Origin: Sinohyriopsis cumingii
Lineage: Eukaryota; Mollusca; Bivalvia; Unionida; Unionidae
Assembly (NCBI GenBank): GCA_028554795.2
Contig: CM068826.1
Coordinates: forward strand, 105,872,602-105,936,601
Direction: 5' to 3'
Length of the DNA stretch: 64,000 nucleotides
Made by a program: the position numbers and the translations under genes. The notes beneath the pieces are model-generated. The model had not been told where the DNA came from. It saw nothing but the letters and a program-made list of their open reading frames with translations, and searched no databases. Below are positions 35,601 to 47,600 of this stretch, piece by piece (positions within the stretch are counted from its first letter, which is position 1; the number at the start of each line of letters is the position of its first letter).

Positions 35601-38600
35601 AATTGGATGGTCTGAGGTAATTTGACCGTGTAACAGCACAACGTGTTCTTGGGAAACACCTCCATGGAACTGTCACTGGGTAAGGTTAAGTAAAATTGGT
35701 TGTTATTGCTCATAATTCCAGAGTTCTGTGACTGTCCGAGGGGTTACTGGACGTCAGAGACGTGTCTCCGCCCAAAATGGGGTTGTTGTTATTGGAGTGG
35801 TGAGTGGCACTGGCACTGGACACAAGGTTCCCGTTGTTCCCGTTCGAGGTGAATTTCAGGGAGGGATTAGGAAGCAGGTAACCGATGCAACTGCTCAATA
35901 AAATGGTCCACAATTGTTTGTCTCCTTGTTGCAAACTCAAATTGGCAATGGCTGCCCCGATGACACAATACACCACGAAGATTTGGCAGAAAAAGACGAT
36001 TTGCGTTTTAGGCACACGTTCTCCACACCACACCCACAAGGTTTTTTTTGTAAATCTTGCAGAGAAGAACTGGGTGAAGAAGTGGTCGACGTAGCTGCGT
36101 CTGTGTAAAAGGGCATGATGGTCACTTCTTTTTATAGTCGATGACTTGCGAAGCGTCGATCCAAGAATCAAAACTGGGTGGATATCCTTTCCAACGTACT
36201 TTGACTTCTTTGACACGTCGTTTGCCTACTTTGCGGGTTCTGCGTTCGAGAATGCTTTCGATGTCGTACACGTCGTCTTCTTTTTTGGTGACACGTTGTA
36301 ACTCGGGCAAATAAAACGTTCCTTTGAGCACTTCTCCGTTCATGTCTTCCAATTTATAGACGGCAGGATCACGACCATGCACTCGTACAGTGACACGAAA
36401 CCATTCGGTCGTCCAGTTAGGTAAATAACATTTGTCGAAAGTGCGTTTGGTTTTACCAATGCGTACCCAATCTCCTACGGCCAACACTCCACTTTTCTTG
36501 GGGACAGCTCTCGTCGGGGACGTACCAAACAGGCGATCAGACACCAGCACTTCGTTCTCGGGAGTCACCTCTTGTGGGGCACGTCCAATGCTTCGATGGC
36601 AAGATTGGTTGTACGCTTGCACCAGGTGCGGTAAGATGTCGATGTACTTCAGAGTGTGGTGATGCGTAAAATATTTCCACATGCGTTCTTTCAAAGTGCG
36701 TTGAAAACGTTCCACTATGCTGGCTTTGGTTTCAGGATTCTCGGTGGTAAAAAAATGAATGTCACGTTTCTTTAATTCTTTTTGGAAAGCTTGGTTCAGA
36801 AATTCGGTGCCTTTGTCCGTTTGCCATCGAAGAGGGTGACGACCGCTTTGTTTCAACACCCGTTGCAGGGCTCGCACTAACTCGCTGTTCGATTTGGAAG
36901 TCAAGGGCAAATTTGGAAAAGACGTCGATGACACAAAACAAATATTTGTAGCCGCGATTGTAGCTGGCCAAATGAGAGACGTCGGCTAATTTGGCTTGCC
37001 ATTGATGATCGATGCCTTCCACTCAGGTGCGACTTCTGGGAAAACTTGCGTCGAAGGGGTTTGTGTAAAGTGTAATTAGCTTGTTCTTGTAACCATCGTT
37101 GTACTTGAGGTAAACGGAGACTTTTCAGTCGAGTTTTGGCAGCACGATACAATTTTTGAACTCCTGCGTAACCTGCAGGATGGGAGGGATCGTAGTAAAT
37201 GCTGGCTAACACCTTCTCCATTTTTTATGTGTTAATAAGTCACCCACTCTTCGGTGATGTTAGTTTGGGTGGGACAAAAGGGTGGTTTGGAAACGGATTT
37301 ACGTGTGCGATGGGCTACGGGAGAAGAAGTCGAAGGTAGTGGTGGAGGTAGCAATGGAATGGCTTTGGTCTTCTTTTCTTTTTTCACTTCTGGTTTCCCT
37401 TCTTTCTTTTTCACTTCTGTCGAAGGAGGAGTTGACATCATCTTTTTAACCCAAGCTTTCATTTCTTCTCTTTGGGTGTGGGGGACGGGGTCAACAAGGA
37501 TGCTGCAATCTTACTTGACATGGGAGCTGCTGACGGTGTTTGAAACACTTCTCGTATATCTTCTTGCTCAGGCCTTCGTGGGGTAGCATCTCTGGTGACC
37601 CCTGGGGATGGTAGTAGTGGTGGTGGTGGTGGTGATGGTGTGGGGAATGGACTTTTCATCAAGGTTTTATAATCTTTTAGAGTGGGAAGAGCTGTTTCGT
37701 CTAAAGCTTTTTGATGAAAGAGTTGCAGTAGTTGCAAGAGTTGACCGTACTTTTGCGATTTTTCTGTTTCGGACAAATCTTGGCGATCCATCAAGGACTG
37801 CAATTCGTGTTGTAACTGGGACATCTCGCTAAAATTGGGATTGGGAGGTAAATGCGGGGTGCGTTGTTCTTGCCAACGATGCTATTCCATCCATCGTTTG
37901 TAAGGCACTAAAGCTAGTTTTCGTCATTCCATGGGATGTCAGGGGTCAATTCTGAGATCTTGGGACTTCAGAGGGCCTTTTTATCTTGCTCCCACCAGTC
38001 CTCCCAACACGGTTCCCAAGATTCCTTTCAGTACCGGACCTAACAAGAGGGGTAAAATTCCTCCACCTTGGACCAACATCTTCTTTTGTCCGATGGGGAT
38101 TTTCTTTTGAACCATTTGGCGCAGAACGTGACGATGTTTGCCTAAGCATTGTTTCTGGTGTTTGGACAAAGGGATCGTGCCTTTCAACACGTTCAAACAA
38201 CATTCGCACACGGTATCGATGACCTCTTTGGAGGCCGGTTGAATGAGCTTTTTTCCGCGGGTGTGGAGAAGCTTTGGACAGGACAGATAACATGTCCCCA
38301 TGTTTGACTAAACGTGGAGGCAGTCCTTTCCTTTTCTTTCCTTGGGGTTTAGAAGAGGAATGTTTTCTGGAGGGGGACATCTTTGCTTGTGGGTTCCGGG
38401 ACATTCACCAAACAGTCACTAACGGCGATAACTTAACACACGCCCTTTTATCTTTTTTTGGGGGGACAACCGCTTTGTCATAAAGGTGACAACGTTTTTA
38501 CCAAAATCGCCAAGGAATCCTCCCCTTTGTTGACGCCTCTTTTTCTTGGAACGACTATGTCTTTTCTTAGGGTAACGTCGATGCTTGGCTAAGCGCTTTG

Positions 38601-41600
38601 TCGGATGACGAGTCTGCCTTTGTCTCTTTCTTTTTTGACTTCTTGGAGGTGACATTTTTTGGAAGTTCACTAATACCCCTACTTGGTTGCAGGACTTTTT
38701 TTATACTGGAACGCGCCGCCGTCTTTACGTTGTATCAACTTCAGGACAGGCATGACACGTCGTGCAGGGGTACGTGACGGACTAAATCGAACCAGTTCTT
38801 GCTTGGACAAATCCAGTAAACTCTGTAACATGCCCGATCTTTCTTGGACTTTGATTTTGGGAGCAGGTACTTTGTGAGCCGCAGCCACTGCCGCTAAATG
38901 GGAGGGTCCTGCCACTGGGGAAGTTCTTGGTGTCATCAACGGAGAAGTTCTTGGTGTGATCAACGTCTCCAAGTACTCTTCAGTTCTTGGTGTCATCAAC
39001 GGAGAAGTGAATGAACTTGAGGCTACCGGAGACGCGGTCACCGCCGTGGCAGGTCGTGGTTTGCGAGTGTAAGGTTGCGTCCTGGCCGAAGTGCCTCTCT
39101 TGCGACTAGTTTTCTGTGGGCTTTTCTTTTTCTGGGGAATTTTTCTCTGTTTCTTTTTCTGGGGGCTTTTCTTTTTCCGGGGTGGTGACTGGTAAGAGGA
39201 GGGTCCCGCCACTGGAGAAGTTCTTGGAGACACGGGTCTCCTTGGGAACCTGGTCTTGCCACCGTGGCTCTTTTTCTTCTTCTTGGAGCTTCGTTTGACT
39301 TCTTTTTTCTTGGGGACAACTTTCGGAGCATTAGGATCCCATCTTAAGACAGAGCGAATGATGACCCCTCCTAGATTACCGCTCCCTCCAGGTTTCAAAA
39401 TGATTTGTTTTTTGGTTTGAGTGTCGATGCGGGGATCGGCCAGTTGGGTCAAAGCGACTTTGTTTCGATCGAAAAAACGTTTGGCTTGATGAGGAATCTG
39501 AATGATCCCTTGTAGTAATTGACGTGCTGTCACCGTGAACCATCGTAAGACTTCTTTGAGACTAGCTTCTAAGACACGAGCCCGTATTTGAGGATTTTTT
39601 TCTCGACTGATGCCATATAAGGCACGAATCAATTTGACGGGAAGATGCGACTGAAAGGACGTCATGTTCAAACTGTGTGAGACAGACGAAAAGTGTCTGA
39701 GGTATTTGCAGATTTTTTTGAGTGAAGTTAAGTCAAAGACGGAGACGTGTACTGGACAGGCCCTCCGTCTTGACACCAGTGGTGAAACAATTGGGTAAGA
39801 AATCGCAAATCATCGGGGGTCGTAGGTTTCAAATCGACGAGTAAATAGGCGTGTGGAGTTTGAGTGGCATCGTCGTACGCCTGAGTCAGCCAAGGCGTTC
39901 CTAACTGTTTGGCTAAGACTTGCACTTGCGATTTATCTCGAGGGCTTTTAAACAAGACCACGTAATGCGCATTGAGACTGATGGTGCGATGGGCTTTACT
40001 TTGTTGAAACAAATTTTGAGTGATGTAAACGACACTGGCATTACGATGATGCCCTTTGCGCGTGAACCAAAGTTTAATTTCTTCTTCGTCTTCTCCTAAC
40101 ATGTCGTCGAAAATGACCAAATGGGTTTGACGGGAGTCAGAGACGATGCCGTCGTCTTCTTTAGGAATGCCTTCCACAAACACGATGGAATCGCCTTGAC
40201 TTTCTCGCAAGAGGCTGTACGCCGATTGCCACTCTTTGTAACACCACACGATGCGTTGGGGTGGACGATCGATCAAATGATGTTTATGTTCGATCAAACG
40301 TTTGACAAATTCGGTTTTGCCTGAACCGAAAGGTCCAGCAATGAGCATGTTAAAGGGATGGCGAAGATACAAAGCCTCCCAACTGGCACGATCTAAGTGT
40401 TCGTCGATGACTTTGACAGTAGAGGAATAGGGAGCAGAGACAGCAGAAGTAGCCATAGTGTTAGGAATGTCACTTGTGACACGAAAATAGACAAGCCAAG
40501 AGTTTTTATGCTTTTTTCAGGACACGTTTATTGAATGTTTAAAACATGAATACGAAAGACAAAAATACATAAAAGCCAAAGGCTTAAGTACAACAATAAA
40601 AGGCACATCAAAATCATCAACGTAGAATAGAAACAAGTGTGTCTGTACAACATGTTTTGTGTAATGTTCTGACCAGTTCTATAGGGGGTAAGGTCACACA
40701 AGTGTCCTCCCGAAATGGTCTTTCAGGCATGTCCACGACAGTCCTGTCCTGGGTGACGGGTTCTTCTTCTTCTGGCATTGTCACTAACACAGGTTGAAAA
40801 GTGACTCTATTCCTTGAACAACTCTCGTGCATACTGGGCCACTTCTTGCATCCAAGCCTCAAATTCCCATTCTTTCCAGACACGGACATCTGTCCAGTGG
40901 GGGTGTAAGTCACAAGCTACACACACATCGTCATACACGTCTTCGGTAGCTAAAAGTTGACGAATCTTTTTTTCCCGTAGAGGTCGAGAAGTTTCCAGAT
41001 GAAAACGCAATACTTTGAGCAAAATGAGTCTTTCGTGACCATTTAAGCCCATTTGGGTGGTAAGTACTGATCGTAAAGAGTCCACAAGGAATCGGCTGGT
41101 AAACGAAATCCCAGAAAACAAGTCACTAATACACACATCACTTGTCGACCCAAATTGAATGGATACAGTTCTTGTAATAAGTGACGGTAATGATCCACGG
41201 TTTGAATAAGGTCATTGAGTTCCTTCCACGGAATCCGTTCAATCACTTGTGACATAAGCCGTGGCATGGATTCCTGATTTCATAGTCTCTTTATTTCGGA
41301 AGCAATAAAGGTACTTTCTAACTAGAGATCTTCGTTCTACAGTAGGGAATCTAAATATTGCATTCTGTAACCTACACTTCAGAGTTTGTTTAGATGTTTC
41401 CTCTTCCGCTAAGCAGATTCCACGTAAAATATGTTGGCAATCCTTTAACTCGTCTTCCTCAATGCGTTGCTGTAGGTGAATCTCGAAGTAACCAAAATCA
41501 CAAACATTTCGTTCATTCACTAACTCAAAGTGTTGAACAAGGTCTGACCACTGGAACAATTTCTGACGAATCAGTCCTGTTATATGATTCAGGTACCAGT

Positions 41601-44600
41601 GGTTAAACATCTGGTGACGTAACGGATGCAACTGTTCTTTACGTTTGACTTGTATTTTTTTGTCCAGTTCTCGATAAATGCGTTCTCTCAACTCCACAGG
41701 CAAAGCACGAATGTTCTCTTGTAAAGTATCCATGAATAGGTCAGTCAGTACAATTCACAATCTTCTCCTAGAGCAAAAGTAATCCACTTAGTAAGTAATT
41801 TCTGATCCACTGCCATTCAGGGTAACGTCCAAGAATCTCATTGAACTCTTTTGATGTAAACGGTCTAGAGTGATATAATAGGATGAATGCACACTTGACC
41901 CAGAGAAATCTAACACATTGATTAATTTTTTTCACTTTCCTCTTGTGAATTTCTCGACACAAAAGTTCTACAGTTACCCATTGAGATTTCACTCTGGCAA
42001 GTCCCTGCCAAACTTCCTTGTAAATCTTCTCTTGCAGTTCTTTAGGTAATGATTCAATATCGTTTTTGAATTGAAGTTTAAATACTGGTCTCGGTGATGT
42101 CCAACATTTGACTCCTAACCAATCTGGTTTCTTCTTCAACGACATGGTAAGTTACTTCAATGTCTCGGTCCCACTAAGGGTAAGTAATGACAATTCGGTG
42201 ACCAACGAGCATGTTCTAGGTAGGCCGAATCTTGTGGTTCCCAGTGGTGAAGTGACACACCGCAACTGAAGCACTTGACTTTATCCCCTTCGCCCAAGTA
42301 GAAAAATCCGGCTTTGGCTAATTCTTCGGGGGTCGGTCCTCCCAGATACTTAGGCCATTTTCCTTTGATCGATTGAAGACGATTTTCAAAGTCGCAGTAT
42401 TCCGACAAACGCACAGGAAACGAATATTCCTCTTTCACAGGTTCGTTTCGATGAGGGTTGGGTGACATGGACAAAAGTTTGCTCAGGGCTGGATGACATC
42501 CGTAAAGGGATAGACGTGAAGGTGGACATCCACATTTAAAATGAAACCCAGTGAAGTGTCCAAGAGGACGATCGGCATCGCTTTTGCATCCCTCAGGTTT
42601 GACACGCACAGCATCACTTTCCATGATAGGGGTAGTGACACTAAAGTTCCCGTGATGCTTTACGGCATCGCTAAGGCCACAGCGTACATCATCGTTTCCA
42701 TCGCAAGGCTCACAATCGCATTCCAATTCAGAGACCCCACACTTGAAGTGTGCCTGTCTGAACTTGTTTTGTGTTTCTCTGAAAGTATTCATCTTGTTCG
42801 CTTGGTCTTGGTAGTCACAATGAACTATCGATCTTGACCATAGCCCCTTTTTATGCTAGTCGCAATGCAGTCTCAAGCTTGTACATCGTTCCTTTTTCAT
42901 GTCTAGTTTTGGAAGGTACCGTCTCTAAGGTACCGTCATAATTGTACCGTAGTGTAATGGGTGGAAAGGCCATAGAAAGGTAAGGGCAGTGCGGAGACTA
43001 TCGAGTATGTTCCAGAATAGCTGAATCTTTATAGATACATAGATTCATTCGTAACTTCAGTCCACATGCGAAACACTGTACTTCGTATCCCAATCCAGAC
43101 TCAGGTCCCAAGTAGACAAATCCTATTCTAGCTAAAACATGCGAAGAAGGTAATCCTTCCCTATCCGTAGGCCATGCTTGAAATGTCCAACCGACAGGCA
43201 CAATCACAATAGTCAGGCAAGAAGACTGGAAAATGGTAGGGTTTGAACTTGGAGTTCTCATTGGATTTCTCACTGGATTCTTGCTGTGGCGAAGTCATCC
43301 TTCTGGTGGGTGGCTATCCACTTACAACCAATGTTTTATACCGACATGTCCATACGGCAAAGTAAAGTGGTTGGGAAGTCGCACTCGCTTCTGGTACACG
43401 ATTTTATAGACTTTTTCCAAGGGTCGACTGACGATGTGATGAGTGGGCAAACGTACAATCTTGTTGGGCTGATAGGTGGTCACTTTAAAGTGTTCATCTT
43501 TTCCAGACTGCAAGGCTTCTTTCAATACGCCAAAGTTCACCACTCGACTGGTACGATAATTCAGAGTCAATCCTTTCACTTTGCACTCCGTGTGCACTTC
43601 TCCTTGTTTGTCCCGGTATTGGTAGCCGTAATTTTTAGGACCGCCACTCGCGAAACTTAGCATCTTGTTGTCGGGGTGCTCGTCTGTCCAGGTTCCTAAA
43701 CGGTCTACTTCGATGTCAGGGTGCTGTTGACTCGGGTGATCGATGTAAATGCAACTGTCCGTGTCAAAATACAGGACGCGTTCCCCTAACAGTTCTAAAG
43801 CTTCGTACAATTTTAAGCGAGCATGAGCTGTCACGTAAGCCGCAATGATGACATTTCCAAAGGGGTCGTCTTGTACAAAGTCCAGATCTTCTTCGTAATT
43901 GACTAAGATCAAATTTTCGCGAACGACGTCCACGTGTTTCATGAATTTGGTTTTGTCGTGAATCATCTGGAAATAGCGGGAAGGTTCTGTCAAATATTCC
44001 GTCTTCGGTAAACACGGTCGTTGTGCCATTTTGCCCCACAAGCAATTTAACATCACTTTGGCAAACGATCGCCTGCCTTCGTTTTTCTCTATGTGATCTA
44101 AAGAGATGCCTTCTTGTGCCCAGTATTTCTCTTTGAATGTCTTTTGGTCTTCGGGAGTGTAACACCAGGACGGATAGCTACTGGCTTCTTGCTTTAGTTT
44201 CAGAAAGGCATCCACGTAGTCTGCGAAAATCCCTTTCTGAGTGGGGTCACCCTTGTGGTATTGTTGTGTCTTGGGAAAGTGACAAATTTCGTACACTTCT
44301 AACAGTTGGTATCCCGTGTCCAGAGCTTTGAACAATTCTACGCTGACCCACGTCCCCGTCAAGGTACGTTCTTCCTGGGTGTGCTGACATGGTTGATCTT
44401 GGTTACACGTTTCGGCACAAGTACGGCACAAAGGAAACATCAGTTTGCCTTGGCAATGGTGAGGTAACATGGCATGGTACAAGTCCGTGGGAGGCAAAAC
44501 TTTACATTTGATCAAACCTTCGTATTGTAGAATGTTTTTCAGGTCGATGTGATCCATTAACAATTGTGGATGCCCTGCAGGAAAGCGACAATATTTGCAC

Positions 44601-47600
44601 ACGTAGGGATACAGCGAACACACGTCCAAGTATTTGATTTTTTCTCCTTTCTCTTCGTCGGCTTGGTACAGCAAACAGGTGGCATTGGTCCTTCCTCCGT
44701 ACAAACTATCCCTCGGGTTCAGCGGGTCCATGAACTGGTAACTTTCCACGACACGTTTAAATTCGGGATCGGTTTTCAAACGGTGATCGTATTCGTGTTC
44801 CCACATTTCCACCACTTGGTATCCTTCCTGTTCTAACTTTAGGCGTCGCTGACAAGTGTCCTGGTACAAGTCTTCCATGGTTCGTTGTAAAAACTGATTT
44901 TTAGTGCCGCGATCAGGGTAACAGACGAGGCATCCGTGAAATAAGCAACCGTTAAACTCGCACACGATCTTGGGGTTTTCTAAGCCATCGACCGAATGCG
45001 TTCCGATGGTCTTTTCGCCTCCTCCGTTGCGAGCATGCTGAATCCATTTGCTTTCCTTGTCACACAAGTAATGTAGCCAGCGTAGGGCTTTGACCGAGTA
45101 TTGACGTTTGACATAGTTGGTCGTTTGAGGACTGATGACAGCCACGGTGTTTTCAGGCATGAATCGTTGTCGGTACACTAAGGAACACGCTTTGGCAATG
45201 GTGCAAGCTTCTTTCAAAGGATCGACCCCTCCGTGTTCCATGAACAGTTCTCGAAATTTTCCACAGCAACGTCGTAAAATGTCCACGTCGGAACGACACT
45301 ACTTTAACATTTCTTCCTGAAAGTCGAAAGGGTCGGAGGCATGGACCTGGTACCAAGCGTAGAAATCTTCTCGTTGTTCGGTACGCATGTTGTCGGGGTT
45401 GTAATAGTGAGCCTCAGGCAAATGGGGTAGAACGGCATGTTGAATGGCTTCCGTATTGAAAAAGTGTGGAAAGTACCCTTTAGCCATTTCTGTCATTCCA
45501 AACGTTTTAGGCATTCGACTCAAAGGCATGGCCAAATAGCTCATCGAGTCTTTAAACTGTACTTGTCCCACTTGCATGAAAATGATTTTGGTGGTTCCGT
45601 TCAAAGTGACTCTAGGATGCTCGGTACCATGTTCCGTATATTATCTGAGAAGAAACTGTCCATCGTATCCGGAGAAATTGTGAGCCATCACCGTGGCTTG
45701 ACGATGACAATCTCCGTAACGTTCGATGTCGTCTTGGCTCCACGACTTTTCGATGGGGTCTAAGACCCATCGAGCAAATTCGGCCAGCGTGTTCGGTCCT
45801 CGAAAGATTTTTTCACGTCCTCCAGGAATCTTGCTGCAGTGAGGGCAATAACTCAAGATAGGTTCTTGAATGCACTTCTCGCACGCTCGATGAGCCACGC
45901 AGAAATTAGGAATGTGAATACCGGTCTCTTGCATGCACTCGAAATCGAAAAAGATGAAATTGCCTTTCATCTTGTGACCATCGTCTTTCTCTGGTTGGGG
46001 TTGGTATTTTTGCATGTAGCATTGGTGTTCCAAATCCACGATTCGGTGACAAATGTGACATTTTTTCTTTCCTGAACATACGTGTGCCTTGGTACTATTG
46101 GTACGTATGCCTTGTCCACACGTAGGGCACAATCTCAGGAGTTGACAAGCACATTTCTGCTGTGAACCTTGCGTCTTCAATTGTTGTTGGTAACAGGTAG
46201 GGTTGACAAACGTGCGCAGACAAGCTGGACAATGCACTCGTTCTTGTCCTTCGTTCAGACAGGGTGGAGAGTCAAACATGCTGAGCATTTCGATCCACAA
46301 TGTTTGTGTTGCTCTCGATTGTTATAGCCATAGTCACATTTCTCACAGTAATAACTGTATCCCAGGAATCCATTGATAGTGCTAATGGTATCGAAATGGT
46401 CATCGTGATGATAAAGGTGAATGTATTTTCCGTCGTTAAAGTCTTTCCCTCGAAACAACAGAGACCCACGCACTTCTTGAGGGTGCACTTTCAAGGTGTA
46501 GCGTGGAGCTAGGATATCTTGCAATTTTTGCATTTCAGGAATGCCACAGGGTTCGTCTTTGGGTAAACCGGCTTGTTGTAACAGGAGTTCTGCTTCACTT
46601 CGTTGTTTGGCTCGGTCCGATTGTTAAATAGTTTTCCAGGCTCTTTTCCATTCTGCCGTGTCGTTTTTGTTGGCATAGGTTCGTCCCACCACGATAGCCC
46701 TGGCTAAACACATCTGGTCTTGAGAATTGTGAATTTGGACGAGGCTCTTTTTAGTGCTGCGAAGGTTGTTGACCAATAACACCTTATTGTGTTGTCCGGT
46801 CCTTTGAGAAGGAGAGACGTGGGTCATGTCCAGTGTGGCTTTTCCATCGGTGATGTCAAACTGGTCATTAGATTGTTGCACGTGTTGAATTTTGTCCATG
46901 ACTTTGGAAGCGGTCAATTCTGCAGGGCTGCTAAACTCGATCCAAACAAGGGATTTCAAACCGTCGTGTTGTATGGAAAGTCTCAAGCGATCGTCTTCTT
47001 TGGGTTGACATTGCCGCTTGAGTGTGGTGAGCAAAGAATCCCACATCACGGTGATGAACCCTTCTGCTTTCTCTAACGGTACGTCGGACTTGAAATCTTT
47101 AAACTTCACCGTGTATTTGTAAGCCGTGGTTCTAAATTTTCTAGAGGGACGCTTTACGGTCTCTTGAATGGAATAGTACTTTTCAGGGTTGATTAAGGGT
47201 AGTGAACTTTGTTTAGAGGGTTCGGATTCTGGTTCACTCGTGTCCTCTTCAAAATCACTGGCATGAATTTGTGCCAAGACTTCAGCCCTGGTACGAGGCG
47301 ATAGATCACGTTTCTGCCTCTTACTTTCTTCTTCTTTCTTCTCAAATGAATTGGATCGTTTCATCTTGAAAGCAAAAAGTCAAATGGCTAAAGTTTAAAC
47401 ACCATGGGCTACTTTATAGTCATGGCAGACCAGCGTATATGAAGGGTATGTGTCTTGTCCTTTCGCTATTCATTTCACTCTCAAACCGAGTAAAACGATG
47501 GAAGAGACTACCCAGATGGAACGTTTCATCAGAGCTTTGCGAGGGGTCATTAGAAAATTTTCCTCAGACCAGTCGTCGGACTATTCTCCTTCCTTGCGAG

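Noticed and set aside
36122-37221. Integrase with chromodomain read as part of a Ty3-type LTR retrotransposon
   Set aside because: No gag, protease-RT-RNase H or long terminal repeats nearby; it lies amid capsid, polymerase B and packaging genes on one strand within inverted terminal repeats, which is the Polinton arrangement.
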